Positions 7,581 to 14,995 of a DNA stretch of 64,000 bases are shown here, one piece after another (position 1 is the stretch's first letter; each line of letters begins with the position of its first letter). The notes beneath the pieces were generated by a model, which was not told where the DNA came from, did not search any database, and was given only the letters and a program-made list of their open reading frames with translations. This DNA is from Agromyces salentinus (lineage in GTDB: Bacteria > Actinomycetota > Actinomycetes > Actinomycetales > Microbacteriaceae). The DNA is taken from NCBI RefSeq assembly GCF_009749395.1, contig NZ_WBIR01000005.1:1-64000 (forward strand). The letters are read 5' to 3'. The position numbers and the translations under genes are program-made.

Positions 7581-8783
7581 ATGTCAACACAGACCCGCCG
7601 AAAGTACGACGCCGCACGTGAAAGCTGGGGGGCAGTGCGTAAGCGGGCGAGTGGGCGCTACCAAGCGAGTTACGTCGGGCCCGATGGCACGCGTTATAAC
7701 GCTCCGCACACGTTCGACACCCTCGAAGATGCCCGCGGATGGCTTGCGGGCCAGCGCGTCGATATCCAGCGGAGCATGTGGAAGAGTCCCGCGGCTCTGG
7801 CAGCCGAGGCAGAAGCAGAGGCGAAGCGAGCCGACTCGGAGCGGTTCGGCGCGTACGCCTCGACCTGGGTTGAGCAACGAGCCAACGGAAAGGGACAGCC
7901 GTTGAGGCCGAAAACGCGGACCGGGTATGAGCGCCAGCTCGAGCGAGGACTCGCCCTCTTCGCGAACGATCGGCTAACCCACATCACTCCCGCGCGGGTT
8001 CGTGCATGGCACTCAGAGCGTGCGAAGTCTGCGAAGACGGCCGCTGGCGCGGAGGCCCGACTGCTGCGCGCGATCCTGAACACCGCCGTCGTAGACGGCA
8101 TCATCGAACGCAACCCAGTTCCGGCAAACCTCACGCGCAGCCTGACTGGAAAGTCGCACCGGCCGCCGACGATTGACGAGCTTGGCGTCCTTCTCGACAC
8201 GATGCCCGACAATCTTCGGCTGGCCGTCCTGCTGGCCGCGTACGGCGGCCTCCGACTCGGGGAATGGCGGGCCCTGCGCCGTTCGGATGTCACGGTCGTG
8301 GACGGCCGAGTCGCAGTCAGGGTTGAGCGCGCAGCCCAGTATGTGAATGGTCACGGCTGGCACGTCGGCCCACCGAAGTCCGATGAGGGAGTGCGACTGG
8401 TCACGCTGCCGTCTGCCTTGTCTGAAGAAGTAGAGGCACATCTGTCCGAGCATGTCGGGCCGTTCGCTGAGTCGCTGATCTTCGCCCCGACAGGTTCGAC
8501 TCCGTTTCTCACGGATAGCTCATGGAACCGGGCGTGGGATGTGGCACGAGATGCCGCGAGCATCCGGGGACAGGTACGAGAGCACGACCTCCGTGCGTTC
8601 GCTGCAACCATGCACGCACAGTCAGGTGCGACCCTCAGGGAGACAATGAAACTGCTCGGACACTCCACCACGATCGCTGCGATGGCGTACCAGCATGCCG
8701 CGGCCGACCGAATGGTGGAGCTCGCAGATCGGATGCCGATGCCGTCAGCCGCATCGAAGCGGGTCGCTCGCATAGGCGTCTGA
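7581..8783 (+). CDS. int: tyrosine recombinase (integrase)
   Basis: 400 residues from the ATG at 7581. The N-terminal part has the arm-binding fold of phage integrases, followed by a SAM-like core-binding domain and a catalytic domain with R in GGLRLGEW, the HDLRAF box, and LGHSTTIAAMAYQH carrying the final His and the nucleophile Tyr. All catalytic residues are visible, so it should be active. It is the gene next to attL and presumably drives integration into and excision from tRNA-Tyr. An upstream in-frame start at 7431 would run from the attachment repeat itself and is less likely; GAAAGG lies 13 nt before the chosen ATG. Confidence 0.93.
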   Translation: MSTQTRRKYDAARESWGAVRKRASGRYQASYVGPDGTRYNAPHTFDTLEDARGWLAGQRVDIQRSMWKSPAALAAEAEAEAKRADSERFGAYASTWVEQRANGKGQPLRPKTRTGYERQLERGLALFANDRLTHITPARVRAWHSERAKSAKTAAGAEARLLRAILNTAVVDGIIERNPVPANLTRSLTGKSHRPPTIDELGVLLDTMPDNLRLAVLLAAYGGLRLGEWRALRRSDVTVVDGRVAVRVERAAQYVNGHGWHVGPPKSDEGVRLVTLPSALSEEVEAHLSEHVGPFAESLIFAPTGSTPFLTDSSWNRAWDVARDAASIRGQVREHDLRAFAATMHAQSGATLRETMKLLGHSTTIAAMAYQHAAADRMVELADRMPMPSAASKRVARIGV

Positions 8784-9157
8784 GTCATCGGCAGGAATCC
8801 CAGCGACCTCTCCACAATTTCTCCACAGATTCCCGCACAAGGCAGAGCAGGATCGTCACGTGGCAGCAACGCGTGACCGCTCTGTGACTCACTCGTCAGT
8901 CACGCGTGGGTCACGCGTGACCTGCGCGAATCGGCCCCCGGATCGTGCGCTTTTGCTCGCATAACCTCATGTTGACCGAGTACAAACGCTCCGAATGCCG
9001 AGCACGAACCCGGCGAATATCGACCCGTGCTATCCACAGGCACCCTTCAAGAAATCCCGGCCAAGGGCACTTTCTTGTCCGCCAGCGGCCCCCATCCGTC
9101 TCCTAGCGTGGACACGTCGCCACTGAAAGCGACGCGAGATGACCGGGAGGTACAGAA
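8784..9157. other. non-coding region with DnaA-box-like and gcgtgac repeats
   Basis: No gene is supported. It contains ttctccaca (8819-8827) and ctatccaca (9030-9038), each one mismatch from the DnaA box ttatccaca, plus a cluster of gtcacg/cgtgac words between about 8854 and 8922, including cagtcacgcgtgggtcac. The layout, between the integrase and the xis/rep-like genes, fits a replication origin or an excision control region; this is inference. Confidence 0.35.
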
Positions 9158-9352
9158 ATGACAGCGACCGTCACTGAGTGGATGACCATTGCGGAGGTGG
9201 CACACGTTCATGGCGTACATGCCAAGACCATTCGCCGGATGATCGCGCGAGGCGACCTGGAGGCAGTGCGTCTCGGCCCGCGCCTCATCCGCGTCAATCG
9301 AGCGAGTCTCGACGCCTCTGGTGGGCCATATCGGGCCCTCACGGGGCGCTGA
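9158..9352 (+). CDS. xis: excisionase-like helix-turn-helix protein
   Basis: 64 residues, essentially one winged helix-turn-helix of the MerR/excisionase type: WMTIAEVAHVHGVHAKTIRRMIARGDLEAVRLG followed by an IRV strand. GGGAGG lies 8 nt before the ATG. Proteins of this size and position beside an integrase usually act as directionality factors or as repressors of the element; which one applies cannot be told. The next gene begins inside its 3' end. Confidence 0.8.
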   Translation: MTATVTEWMTIAEVAHVHGVHAKTIRRMIARGDLEAVRLGPRLIRVNRASLDASGGPYRALTGR

Positions 9353-10265
9353 GCTGTCCGCCTCACGGGAACCGAGACGCGCCTCCAGGCTCGTCGTCGA
9401 CGGCCCGCGGCCCGCCGTAGAAGCGGTGGCAGCGCTTCCGCGATCGTACCGGCTCAATCCAGCGGACCGGCTCGTCCTCTTCGCTCTCGCGTGCGATTCG
9501 TTCGATGGCATCGAGAGCGCGCCCGGCGCTGACGCACTCGCCGCATGGGCAGGCATGTTCCCGAGTTCGGTCTATGAGATTCTGAGCCGCCTCAGCGCCG
9601 CGACAGCAGATCGTCCTGCACTCGTCGAACGCTCCGAGACGCGGCGAGGTAGGCATCGGACGGTATACCGCCTGCTCGTCGATCAGTCCGGTATCGCCGG
9701 AGAGTTCGAAGAGCCGGCAGCCAGCGTGGTCGCGCAAGTGCGCGGCGCGAAGGCCGACGAACGCTCCGCCCATCCGACCGGCGAACCATCTGGGGAACGC
9801 TCCGGCGTGGCCGGAGAACTCCCTTCCCTTTCCCTTCCCTCTATCCCCCCTACCCCCCTGACTGAACCGATCGCCAGGGTGCTAACTCCGCAAAGCGAGG
9901 AGGGTTCGAGCCTCGAACAGGCCAGAGCCACCGACTACGACGCTGATGCACGAGATCGACTCAAAGACATCCCCCTCCACCTTTGGGCATGGGCGGAATC
10001 GCGTCGACCCATCGCCCACGAGCATGAAGGATTCGCGCGGCGGAAGCTCGCTCGAATGGGCCTCCCGCTCCCGCTGAACGAACTGCTCGAGCACGCGTAT
10101 CGGCTTGGGGCAGGCAATCCCTGGCCGGGCGCACAGATCATCGCCGCCCGCGCGGACAGGCGTCCACTCACTGGGGCGAGCGATCCGACCGCCGTACTTC
10201 GTTCACGACTGGCGCAGCCAGTTGAACGGAACGAACGCCCGGCCAGCATGGCCGGGCGTCAGTGA
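9321..10265 (+). CDS. putative replication or regulatory protein with helix-turn-helix domain
   Basis: 314 residues from a GTG at 9321, overlapping the xis-like gene by 32 bp; the exact start is uncertain because no ribosome site is visible. Residues about 45-120 form a helix-turn-helix region (RLNPADRLVLFALACDSF ... SSVYEILSRL) like those in element-encoded replication initiators. The middle (about 150-195) is a low-complexity linker ending in a Pro/Ser/Leu stretch encoded by a nearly pure pyrimidine tract. The C-terminal part is helical and ends over a hairpin at 10235-10259. Function is inferred only from fold and position. Confidence 0.6.
   Translation: MGHIGPSRGAELSASREPRRASRLVVDGPRPAVEAVAALPRSYRLNPADRLVLFALACDSFDGIESAPGADALAAWAGMFPSSVYEILSRLSAATADRPALVERSETRRGRHRTVYRLLVDQSGIAGEFEEPAASVVAQVRGAKADERSAHPTGEPSGERSGVAGELPSLSLPSIPPTPLTEPIARVLTPQSEEGSSLEQARATDYDADARDRLKDIPLHLWAWAESRRPIAHEHEGFARRKLARMGLPLPLNELLEHAYRLGAGNPWPGAQIIAARADRRPLTGASDPTAVLRSRLAQPVERNERPASMAGRQ
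9819..9858 (+). repeat. homopyrimidine tract inside coding sequence
   Basis: About 40 bases on the forward strand are almost only C and T, built from cccttccctt-like units and runs of C. It encodes the linker of the HTH protein. It could form triplex DNA, or simply reflect a Pro/Ser/Leu-rich linker. Confidence 0.6.
10235..10259 (+). terminator. hairpin over the end of the rep-like gene
   Basis: A perfect 11-bp stem (acgcccggcca / tggccgggcgt) with a 3-nt loop covers the last codons of the HTH gene, just before its TGA at 10263. It may be a terminator or attenuator limiting transcription into the following gene. Confidence 0.5.
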
Positions 10266-10298
10266 CCACACTGCAACACCCAACCCGAAAGGAAACAC

Positions 10299-10940
10299 AT
10301 GACCCTCGAACACACCATTTCCCAGCTGCGAGCACAGGCATCACAGCGCATCGTTACGTTCGCCCAGACCCTCGATAGCGTCCGTACGGACCGCATGCTG
10401 TCCGACGATGGCAAGCGCGACCGAATCGCGCGCGAGTACGTCGCTACGCGCATCCACATCGACAAGCTGCGCACGCGCGAGGCGGATGCCTTGCTTTCGC
10501 GCCGCGTCGAACTGGAGCGCCTGCTCTTCGGCTGGGAGCCCACCGACGATGCTGCGGTGCTCAGCGCACGTAGGGAATCCAACGAGCTGGCTGATGCTCT
10601 CGATGATCCGCGAGACGCGCTCCTGGCGTATCAGCGAGCCAAGCGACGCAGTGACGAGATGCATGTCCATGCGATCTTCGCGCGTGCTCTCGAGCTCGGA
10701 TGGTCGTCAATCATCGATGACTACCTCGTCGAACACCCAGAGCGTGCCGCTGGCTCAACCGAACTCGCCGCGATCCTCCGCGCGAACGATGACGTCGAGC
10801 TGCTGACCGCCGTGATGCACTATGCGATGAGTCAGCCGAGCGAGCTGTCTCACGTCGACCTCGCGCCGTACGAACACGAAGCGCGGGCGGGCGCAGCAGA
10901 TGTCGAAGCTGCGTTCGCGCGGCAGCTGAGCGCGGTGTAG
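10299..10940 (+). CDS. hypothetical element protein, helical
   Basis: 213 residues, start supported by AAAGGA 6 nt upstream of the ATG. The sequence is rich in Arg, Glu, Ala and Leu and predicted almost entirely helical, with a likely coiled coil in the first 100 residues (EHTISQLRAQASQRIV ... RTREADALLSRRVELERLL). No signal peptide or membrane segment and no family recognised. It lies between the rep-like gene and a strong hairpin terminator at 10946-10978, so it is the last gene of that transcription unit. Confidence 0.7.
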   Translation: MTLEHTISQLRAQASQRIVTFAQTLDSVRTDRMLSDDGKRDRIAREYVATRIHIDKLRTREADALLSRRVELERLLFGWEPTDDAAVLSARRESNELADALDDPRDALLAYQRAKRRSDEMHVHAIFARALELGWSSIIDDYLVEHPERAAGSTELAAILRANDDVELLTAVMHYAMSQPSELSHVDLAPYEHEARAGAADVEAAFARQLSAV

Positions 10941-10945
10941 CGAAA

Positions 10946-10978
10946 GGTGGAACGAGTCGTCCCGCGGCTCGTTCCACC
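10946..10978 (+). terminator. terminator after the helical element protein
   Basis: A perfect 11-bp inverted repeat (ggtggaacgag / ctcgttccacc) with an 11-nt loop starts 5 nt after the stop codon. Confidence 0.65.
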
Positions 10979-11125
10979 CTCTCCATCAACGAATGAGACG
11001 CTCCTCGAGACGGGCAGTCTCAACCTTCGAGGCCGAGCGTCCCGCGCCTGGGCTGTCCCGTGCGGATGCTGGGACAGTGCGCGTGTCCGCTCCTACGGCC
11101 CGCAGCCCATCGATAGCTTCACCGG

Positions 11126-11467
11126 ATGAGTCTCGACATTGAGCCCACTCTCCGGAGAATTGTCCGTGAAGAGATCGCCTCGGTAGTCGACGAGTTGGTC
11201 CGTGCGTCCGCTCCCACGGCTTCACCAAGCGAGCCAACGCCCAGCGATCACCCGGCAGCCTGGCTCACCGTTCATCAAGCTGCCGAGCTGGCACAAGTCT
11301 CAACTCGGACAGTCATGCGCGCGACGAGGGCGGGTGAGCTCCACGGGGTTCAGCGGAAGCCCGGCTCCATGTGGCGCGTCCAAAAGCATTGCGCCGACGC
11401 CTGGTTAGCGAACGAGCCGTGCGATCACCGATCCGCGAAGGTCACCCAGTTTCCACGGCAGAGGTGA
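11126..11467 (+). CDS. helix-turn-helix DNA-binding protein (excisionase family)
   Basis: 113 residues. The first 45 are an acidic and Ser/Pro-rich leader with a helix; the rest is a MerR/excisionase-type HTH (WLTVHQAAELAQVSTRTVMRATRAG, then GVQRKPGSMWRVQ). The ATG has TAGCTT 6 nt upstream (11114-11119), suggesting a leaderless transcript from its own promoter. It is a second such protein in the element and may be a regulator of the cargo genes or the true directionality factor. Confidence 0.7.
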   Translation: MSLDIEPTLRRIVREEIASVVDELVRASAPTASPSEPTPSDHPAAWLTVHQAAELAQVSTRTVMRATRAGELHGVQRKPGSMWRVQKHCADAWLANEPCDHRSAKVTQFPRQR

Positions 11468-12012
11468 CTGTCTCAGCACGGCCAATTCTGGCCACTCGGC
11501 CCAACGCGATCCTGTCCAGCATGCTGACGTGTGTGCCACGTCCTGCGGCCAGACACATGCGAGTCGTCTCGCGCGTCCCAACCCACCCGGCATACCCCTC
11601 CCCCGCGCATCGCCGCCCGCTACGCGTATAGCGGCTGACAATCTGTACGGGTTTCCAGGCTTTCGGAGCCGGCGAGTACAGAGCCTTCGACCATGAAGCG
11701 CCGAGCTGGGACCAACCGACCGACACCCCACCGCGTAAGCCCGCTGACTCCGCAGCATCATGATGGCCCCGCACGGATCGACCCGCACAAGCCGGTTGGT
11801 AGCGACTCCAACCTCACATCAGGTAATGGCGTCGGCAGCGGAGCAGTCGCCCGGAGATTACTGCGACCGGCGCGCGCTCTTGGCCAGAACCAGAATCCCC
11901 TCGTGGGCGGTCTCGGTCCGACGCAGTTGAAGGTTCAGGCTAGTCCCCCGGGGCGGCTGCGAAAGAAGGGTGCCGACACACGAGCACCCGACAGACGGAT
12001 AGTCTCGCCACC
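11468..12012. other. non-coding region in element
   Basis: 545 bases in which neither strand has a reading frame with convincing codon usage, ribosome site or recognisable product. It ends in a TAGTCT box (12000-12005), 7 nt before the next start codon. Function unknown; it may hold decayed sequence. Confidence 0.5.
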
Positions 12013-12561
12013 ATGGAATGGTGGGCGGAGGCATGGAACTCAGTCGCCCAGTTCTTTGGATATGACGAATGGGTATGGGGTAGCGCTGCTGACTGGTTCG
12101 CAGCGATCGGCACGATTGCGGCGGTCGGCGTCACCATCGCGGTGGTCTTCCGAGAGGCGAACCTTCGGAAACGGTCTCAAACAGATCAGGTGACGGTCCG
12201 GCTTGAGTATGCCGTGACCTGGTACTACGTCGTCGTGTCGAACCGAAGCAGCCATCCTTTCCCGTACGTGGAGGTGTATTGGCGAAAAAAGGGGGACCGC
12301 GGTCGGCCCAAATCGGCTGCGACCTATCCAGACACGAACGGCGATGACATCGACGCGGGGGAAACGATTCTGCTCGACGCGAGCATGCCACAGGGCATCG
12401 AATACACCGGCACGGTAATTGCCGTCATGTGCGACGCCCAAGGGCGCATGTGGCACCGCGTCGTAACGGGCGATAAGTACGTCTCTGCACGCCGCTCAGC
12501 GCAGTTCACGCGCGGAATCAAGTTCCCGTTCATCGAGAGGCGCTGGTTTCGCACTCCATAA
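12013..12561 (+). CDS. hypothetical membrane protein in element
   Basis: 182 residues. A Trp-rich N-terminus (MEWWAEAWNSVAQFFGYDEW) is followed by one membrane helix at about 28-46 and a basic stretch, so most of the protein is probably cytoplasmic. The rest looks beta-rich. The start is supported by TAGTCT 7 nt upstream. No family recognised. It lies two intergenic spaces before the DprA-like gene and may or may not belong with it. Confidence 0.65.
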   Translation: MEWWAEAWNSVAQFFGYDEWVWGSAADWFAAIGTIAAVGVTIAVVFREANLRKRSQTDQVTVRLEYAVTWYYVVVSNRSSHPFPYVEVYWRKKGDRGRPKSAATYPDTNGDDIDAGETILLDASMPQGIEYTGTVIAVMCDAQGRMWHRVVTGDKYVSARRSAQFTRGIKFPFIERRWFRTP

Positions 12562-12836
12562 TCAGGCGTTCCTCTTTAGCGGTGGCATCTGCGAACTCAG
12601 CAGCGATAAGTGTGCGGCCCCGACGAGTGAATTGCGGAATGATGCCTGGGTCCCATCACAGCAAGCTTCTGGACGGGACCCTGGTGCCGGGTGTGTTCAC
12701 GCTGGTCCGAGTGCGGACGGATAGGGATTGAAATATCTGCTGCCAAGGAGTCACGAAGTGGCGGGCAGAGCCCGTCAATCCGCCGACCGACGCATCACGA
12801 TCCGCACTGTCGGGGGGTTGGAAGTAGACTTGTTGC

Positions 12837-13742
12837 ATGTCCGACAGTGCCGAGCTCGAGCAGATCGCAGCACTCGTCGCACTGCGATTCCGAGCAGAGA
12901 ACGCTCTGGTTCCGTCTGTCCTTCGACGTGAGTTTGAGGATGGCCGGCTGCCACTGGAAATTTTGGAGCGCGCCGATCCCAGCGCACTCGTCGCTGAAGA
13001 TCGCACGACCGAGCTCGAATGGGCGATGGCCCAGATACGACAATGGTCAGAACAGAACATCGAAGTTCTGACTCCCTTCAGCGACCAGTACCCTGCACAG
13101 CTTCGGACCGTGTACGACTACCCCGTGATCCTGTTCGCTCGAGGTAGCGTTCGGCATGACACTCGGTCGGCAGCAATAGTCGGAAGCCGAGAAGTGAGTG
13201 ATTGGGGACTCCGTTTCGCCGCAAACCTTGGGGCTGCCCTCGCGGAAGACGGGGTGACGGTCGTGTCAGGGCTTGCCCGGGGCGTGGACGGCGCTGCCCA
13301 TACTGCCGCGCTGCAGGCCGGAGGGCGCACAGTTGCAGTGCTCGGCAATGGCCTCAACTACGTGTACCCGCGGGAGCATCGATCTCTACAGGGCGAAATC
13401 GAGCGAACTGGACTCGTGCTCTCGCAGTTCCTTCCTGATGAACGCCCTACTCGGCGGTCCTTCCCGGCGAGGAACATCACGATGAGTGCCTACAGCAGCA
13501 TCACAGTAATCGCGGAAGCCGCGGAGAAGTCGGGCACGAGGATTCAGGCGGATGCGGCCGTAAAGCACGCCCGCCCCCTGGTAATAACAACCCAGGTAGC
13601 TGCAGAGACTTCGTGGGGTCACCACTACGCTTCCGGACAATTCGATGTGACCGTTGTCGCCACTGCCGCTGAAGGTCGTCTGGCGATTCAACGCATCCTC
13701 AGTCGCCTACACAATCATGCCCCGATGGCGTTCCCCGCGTGA
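12837..13742 (+). CDS. DprA-like Rossmann (SLOG) protein, element cargo
   Basis: 301 residues. After an N-terminal helical domain (about 1-95) comes a DprA/Smf Rossmann fold: AIVGSREVSDWG (113-124), VVSGLARGVDGAAH (142-155), GGRTVAVLGNGLNYVYPREH (162-181), the FPARN block (209-213) and SGTRIQADAAVK (232-243). There is no C-terminal winged-helix domain. DprA normally binds single-stranded DNA and loads RecA during transformation; copies in mobile elements with a partner gene belong to the wider SLOG group linked to nucleotide-based conflict systems. TAGACT lies 6 nt before the ATG. The stop overlaps the start of the phosphoribosyltransferase gene, so the two are translationally coupled. Confidence 0.85.
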   Translation: MSDSAELEQIAALVALRFRAENALVPSVLRREFEDGRLPLEILERADPSALVAEDRTTELEWAMAQIRQWSEQNIEVLTPFSDQYPAQLRTVYDYPVILFARGSVRHDTRSAAIVGSREVSDWGLRFAANLGAALAEDGVTVVSGLARGVDGAAHTAALQAGGRTVAVLGNGLNYVYPREHRSLQGEIERTGLVLSQFLPDERPTRRSFPARNITMSAYSSITVIAEAAEKSGTRIQADAAVKHARPLVITTQVAAETSWGHHYASGQFDVTVVATAAEGRLAIQRILSRLHNHAPMAFPA

Positions 13743-14518
13743 CGGCCGCCGGAGTGCCGCCTGCACTGCAGCCGGTGGACGATCTTGCCACCCGAACACT
13801 GACGCCGCTCCTCGTTACGCCCGTTCGATTGCCGCTCATCACATGTGCTGTCTGTACAGAACCCACAGGGGGATCCGAGTACTGCGCGGCATGCCGCGCC
13901 GCACGCAACAGTTGGCCGACCAGCCTTGCGGACTGGGTGGTACCGCTAACGTATGCGTCGGACACTGCGACGCCGCAGATCCGGAACGCTCTACGGCAAT
14001 ACAAGGACGGGTGGGATGAACCAACCCGTGGAGCTGCGTTCTCGCCCCTGACATATCTTTTGTGGCAGTTCCTAACCCGACATAGCCACTGCCTCGAAGC
14101 TGCGGCCGGCGGTTCCATAGATGGCTACGTCATCGTTCCGTCTGGGCGCGCCACACCTCGTCAGGGCGGTCATCCAATCGAGGGCTTTGCCCCTTACTTC
14201 CCTTGGCCCCGAATGAATATTCAGCGCGTCACTGACGCGCCCTCGCGCTCGATCGCTCCGCTTTCTCTGTACGTGCCGGACGACGTCAGCGGCAAGCGAA
14301 TTCTGATCTTCGATGACACGTGGACAACCGGAGCGTCAGCCCAGGGTGTTAGCGCTGCGCTAAAGCGCGAGGGTGCGGCCAGCACGGTGATCCTCGTGCT
14401 TGGTAGATGGGTCAATTCCGGTTGGACCCCGACGCAAGCCTTTTTCTCGCAAAGGCCGCCTCGGACCTGGAGCCCTGCCACATGTCCGGTCACGGGCGGT
14501 ATCTGTCCTGGCGCATAA
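13739..14518 (+). CDS. ComF-like phosphoribosyltransferase, partner of DprA-like protein
   Basis: 259 residues from a GTG that overlaps the preceding TGA by 4 bp. CxxC at 36-39 and 49-52 form a zinc finger as in ComF. IRNALRQYKDG (81-91) and the PRPP-binding loop ILIFDDTWTTGAS (188-200), with its paired Asp residues, mark a type I phosphoribosyltransferase fold. The C-terminus carries CPVTGGICP (249-257), a second small Cys motif. In competent bacteria DprA and ComF both act on incoming single-stranded DNA, but here both are element cargo. Enzymatic activity on a base or nucleotide is possible; the true substrate is unknown. It is the last gene before the right end of the element. Confidence 0.82.
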   Translation: MTAAGVPPALQPVDDLATRTLTPLLVTPVRLPLITCAVCTEPTGGSEYCAACRAARNSWPTSLADWVVPLTYASDTATPQIRNALRQYKDGWDEPTRGAAFSPLTYLLWQFLTRHSHCLEAAAGGSIDGYVIVPSGRATPRQGGHPIEGFAPYFPWPRMNIQRVTDAPSRSIAPLSLYVPDDVSGKRILIFDDTWTTGASAQGVSAALKREGAASTVILVLGRWVNSGWTPTQAFFSQRPPRTWSPATCPVTGGICPGA

Positions 14519-14670
14519 AACGATGGGGCAGAGAGAGCGTGTCTGCCCAATTCGCCCGAGCCATCGCGAGTGGTCTACGCCTTCACGCCGTCTAACGGAT
14601 GACAGCGACCCGTGCTCGGCGGGGTCTCCCGATGGAGTCGGATTCCCAAATCCGCGGAAATGACGGCGTC

Positions 14671-14709
14671 GATTGCCCATGGATTGCCCGCGCTGAGGTT
14701 GGGCAATCC
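14671..14709. repeat. right-arm repeats (candidate integrase arm sites)
   Basis: gattgccc (14671-14678), ggattgccc (14681-14689) and the inverted gggcaatcc (14701-14709) repeat the word found at the left end of the element. Confidence 0.5.
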
Positions 14710-14774
14710 ATGAACCAACAGTCGAACGGCCCAGTTCGACGCAATTAACGCGTCTGACCGGGCCGTTTCTATCC

Positions 14775-14859
14775 TGGTGGCGAGTGAGGGATTCGAACCC
14801 CCGAAGTCGATGACAGCTGATTTACAGTCAGATCCCTTTGGCCGCTTGGGTAACTCGCC
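14775..14859 (-). tRNA. tRNA-Tyr (anticodon GTA)
   Basis: 85 nt including an encoded CCA at 14775-14777. The acceptor stem GGCGAGT pairs with ACTCGCC, the anticodon GTA is at 14823-14825 in loop CTGTAAA, a long variable arm is present and the T arm contains GGTTCGAAT. Its 3' 58 nt are supplied by the mobile element and duplicated at 7372-7429; the 5' part is original chromosome. The gene looks functional. Confidence 0.95.
14776..14833 (-). repeat. attR: 58-bp direct repeat inside tRNA-Tyr
   Basis: Identical to 7372-7429. It contains the tRNA from the anticodon arm to the CC of the 3' end. The crossover lies somewhere inside these 58 bp. Confidence 0.9.
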
Positions 14860-14995
14860 AGTCGCACCCGACCGCGTTCTGCACACGACCGGGGGCCTGT
14901 CAAGGATACCCGCCGGGTGGCGAGTCGTGAAATCGAGGCCGAGAGCGGATGCCGCGGCATCCGTCGACACGTCTCCGAGCCGACCGGAGCGGCCG

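Larger units (their letters stand above)
7372..14833. mobile_element. integrative element in tRNA-Tyr
   Basis: An element of about 7.4 kb is bounded by 58-bp direct repeats made of the 3' part of tRNA-Tyr. It encodes a tyrosine recombinase at the left end, an excisionase-like protein, a putative replication protein, a coiled-coil-type unknown, a second HTH protein, a membrane protein, and a DprA-like plus phosphoribosyltransferase pair at the right end. No conjugation ATPase, relaxase or capsid gene is present, so it is either mobilised by another element or phage, or a reduced integrative plasmid. It contains none of the GGATGCCGC/GCGGCATCC oligomers frequent elsewhere, consistent with foreign origin. 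Confidence 0.88.

Noticed and set aside
11405-11788. Reverse-strand frames in the 545-bp gap of the element
   Set aside because: No ribosome site, no -10 box and no recognisable product.
12656-13060. Reverse-strand 134-residue frame in front of the DprA-like gene
   Set aside because: It overlaps the promoter and N-terminus of the DprA-like gene, is Ser/Arg-rich and has no ribosome site.
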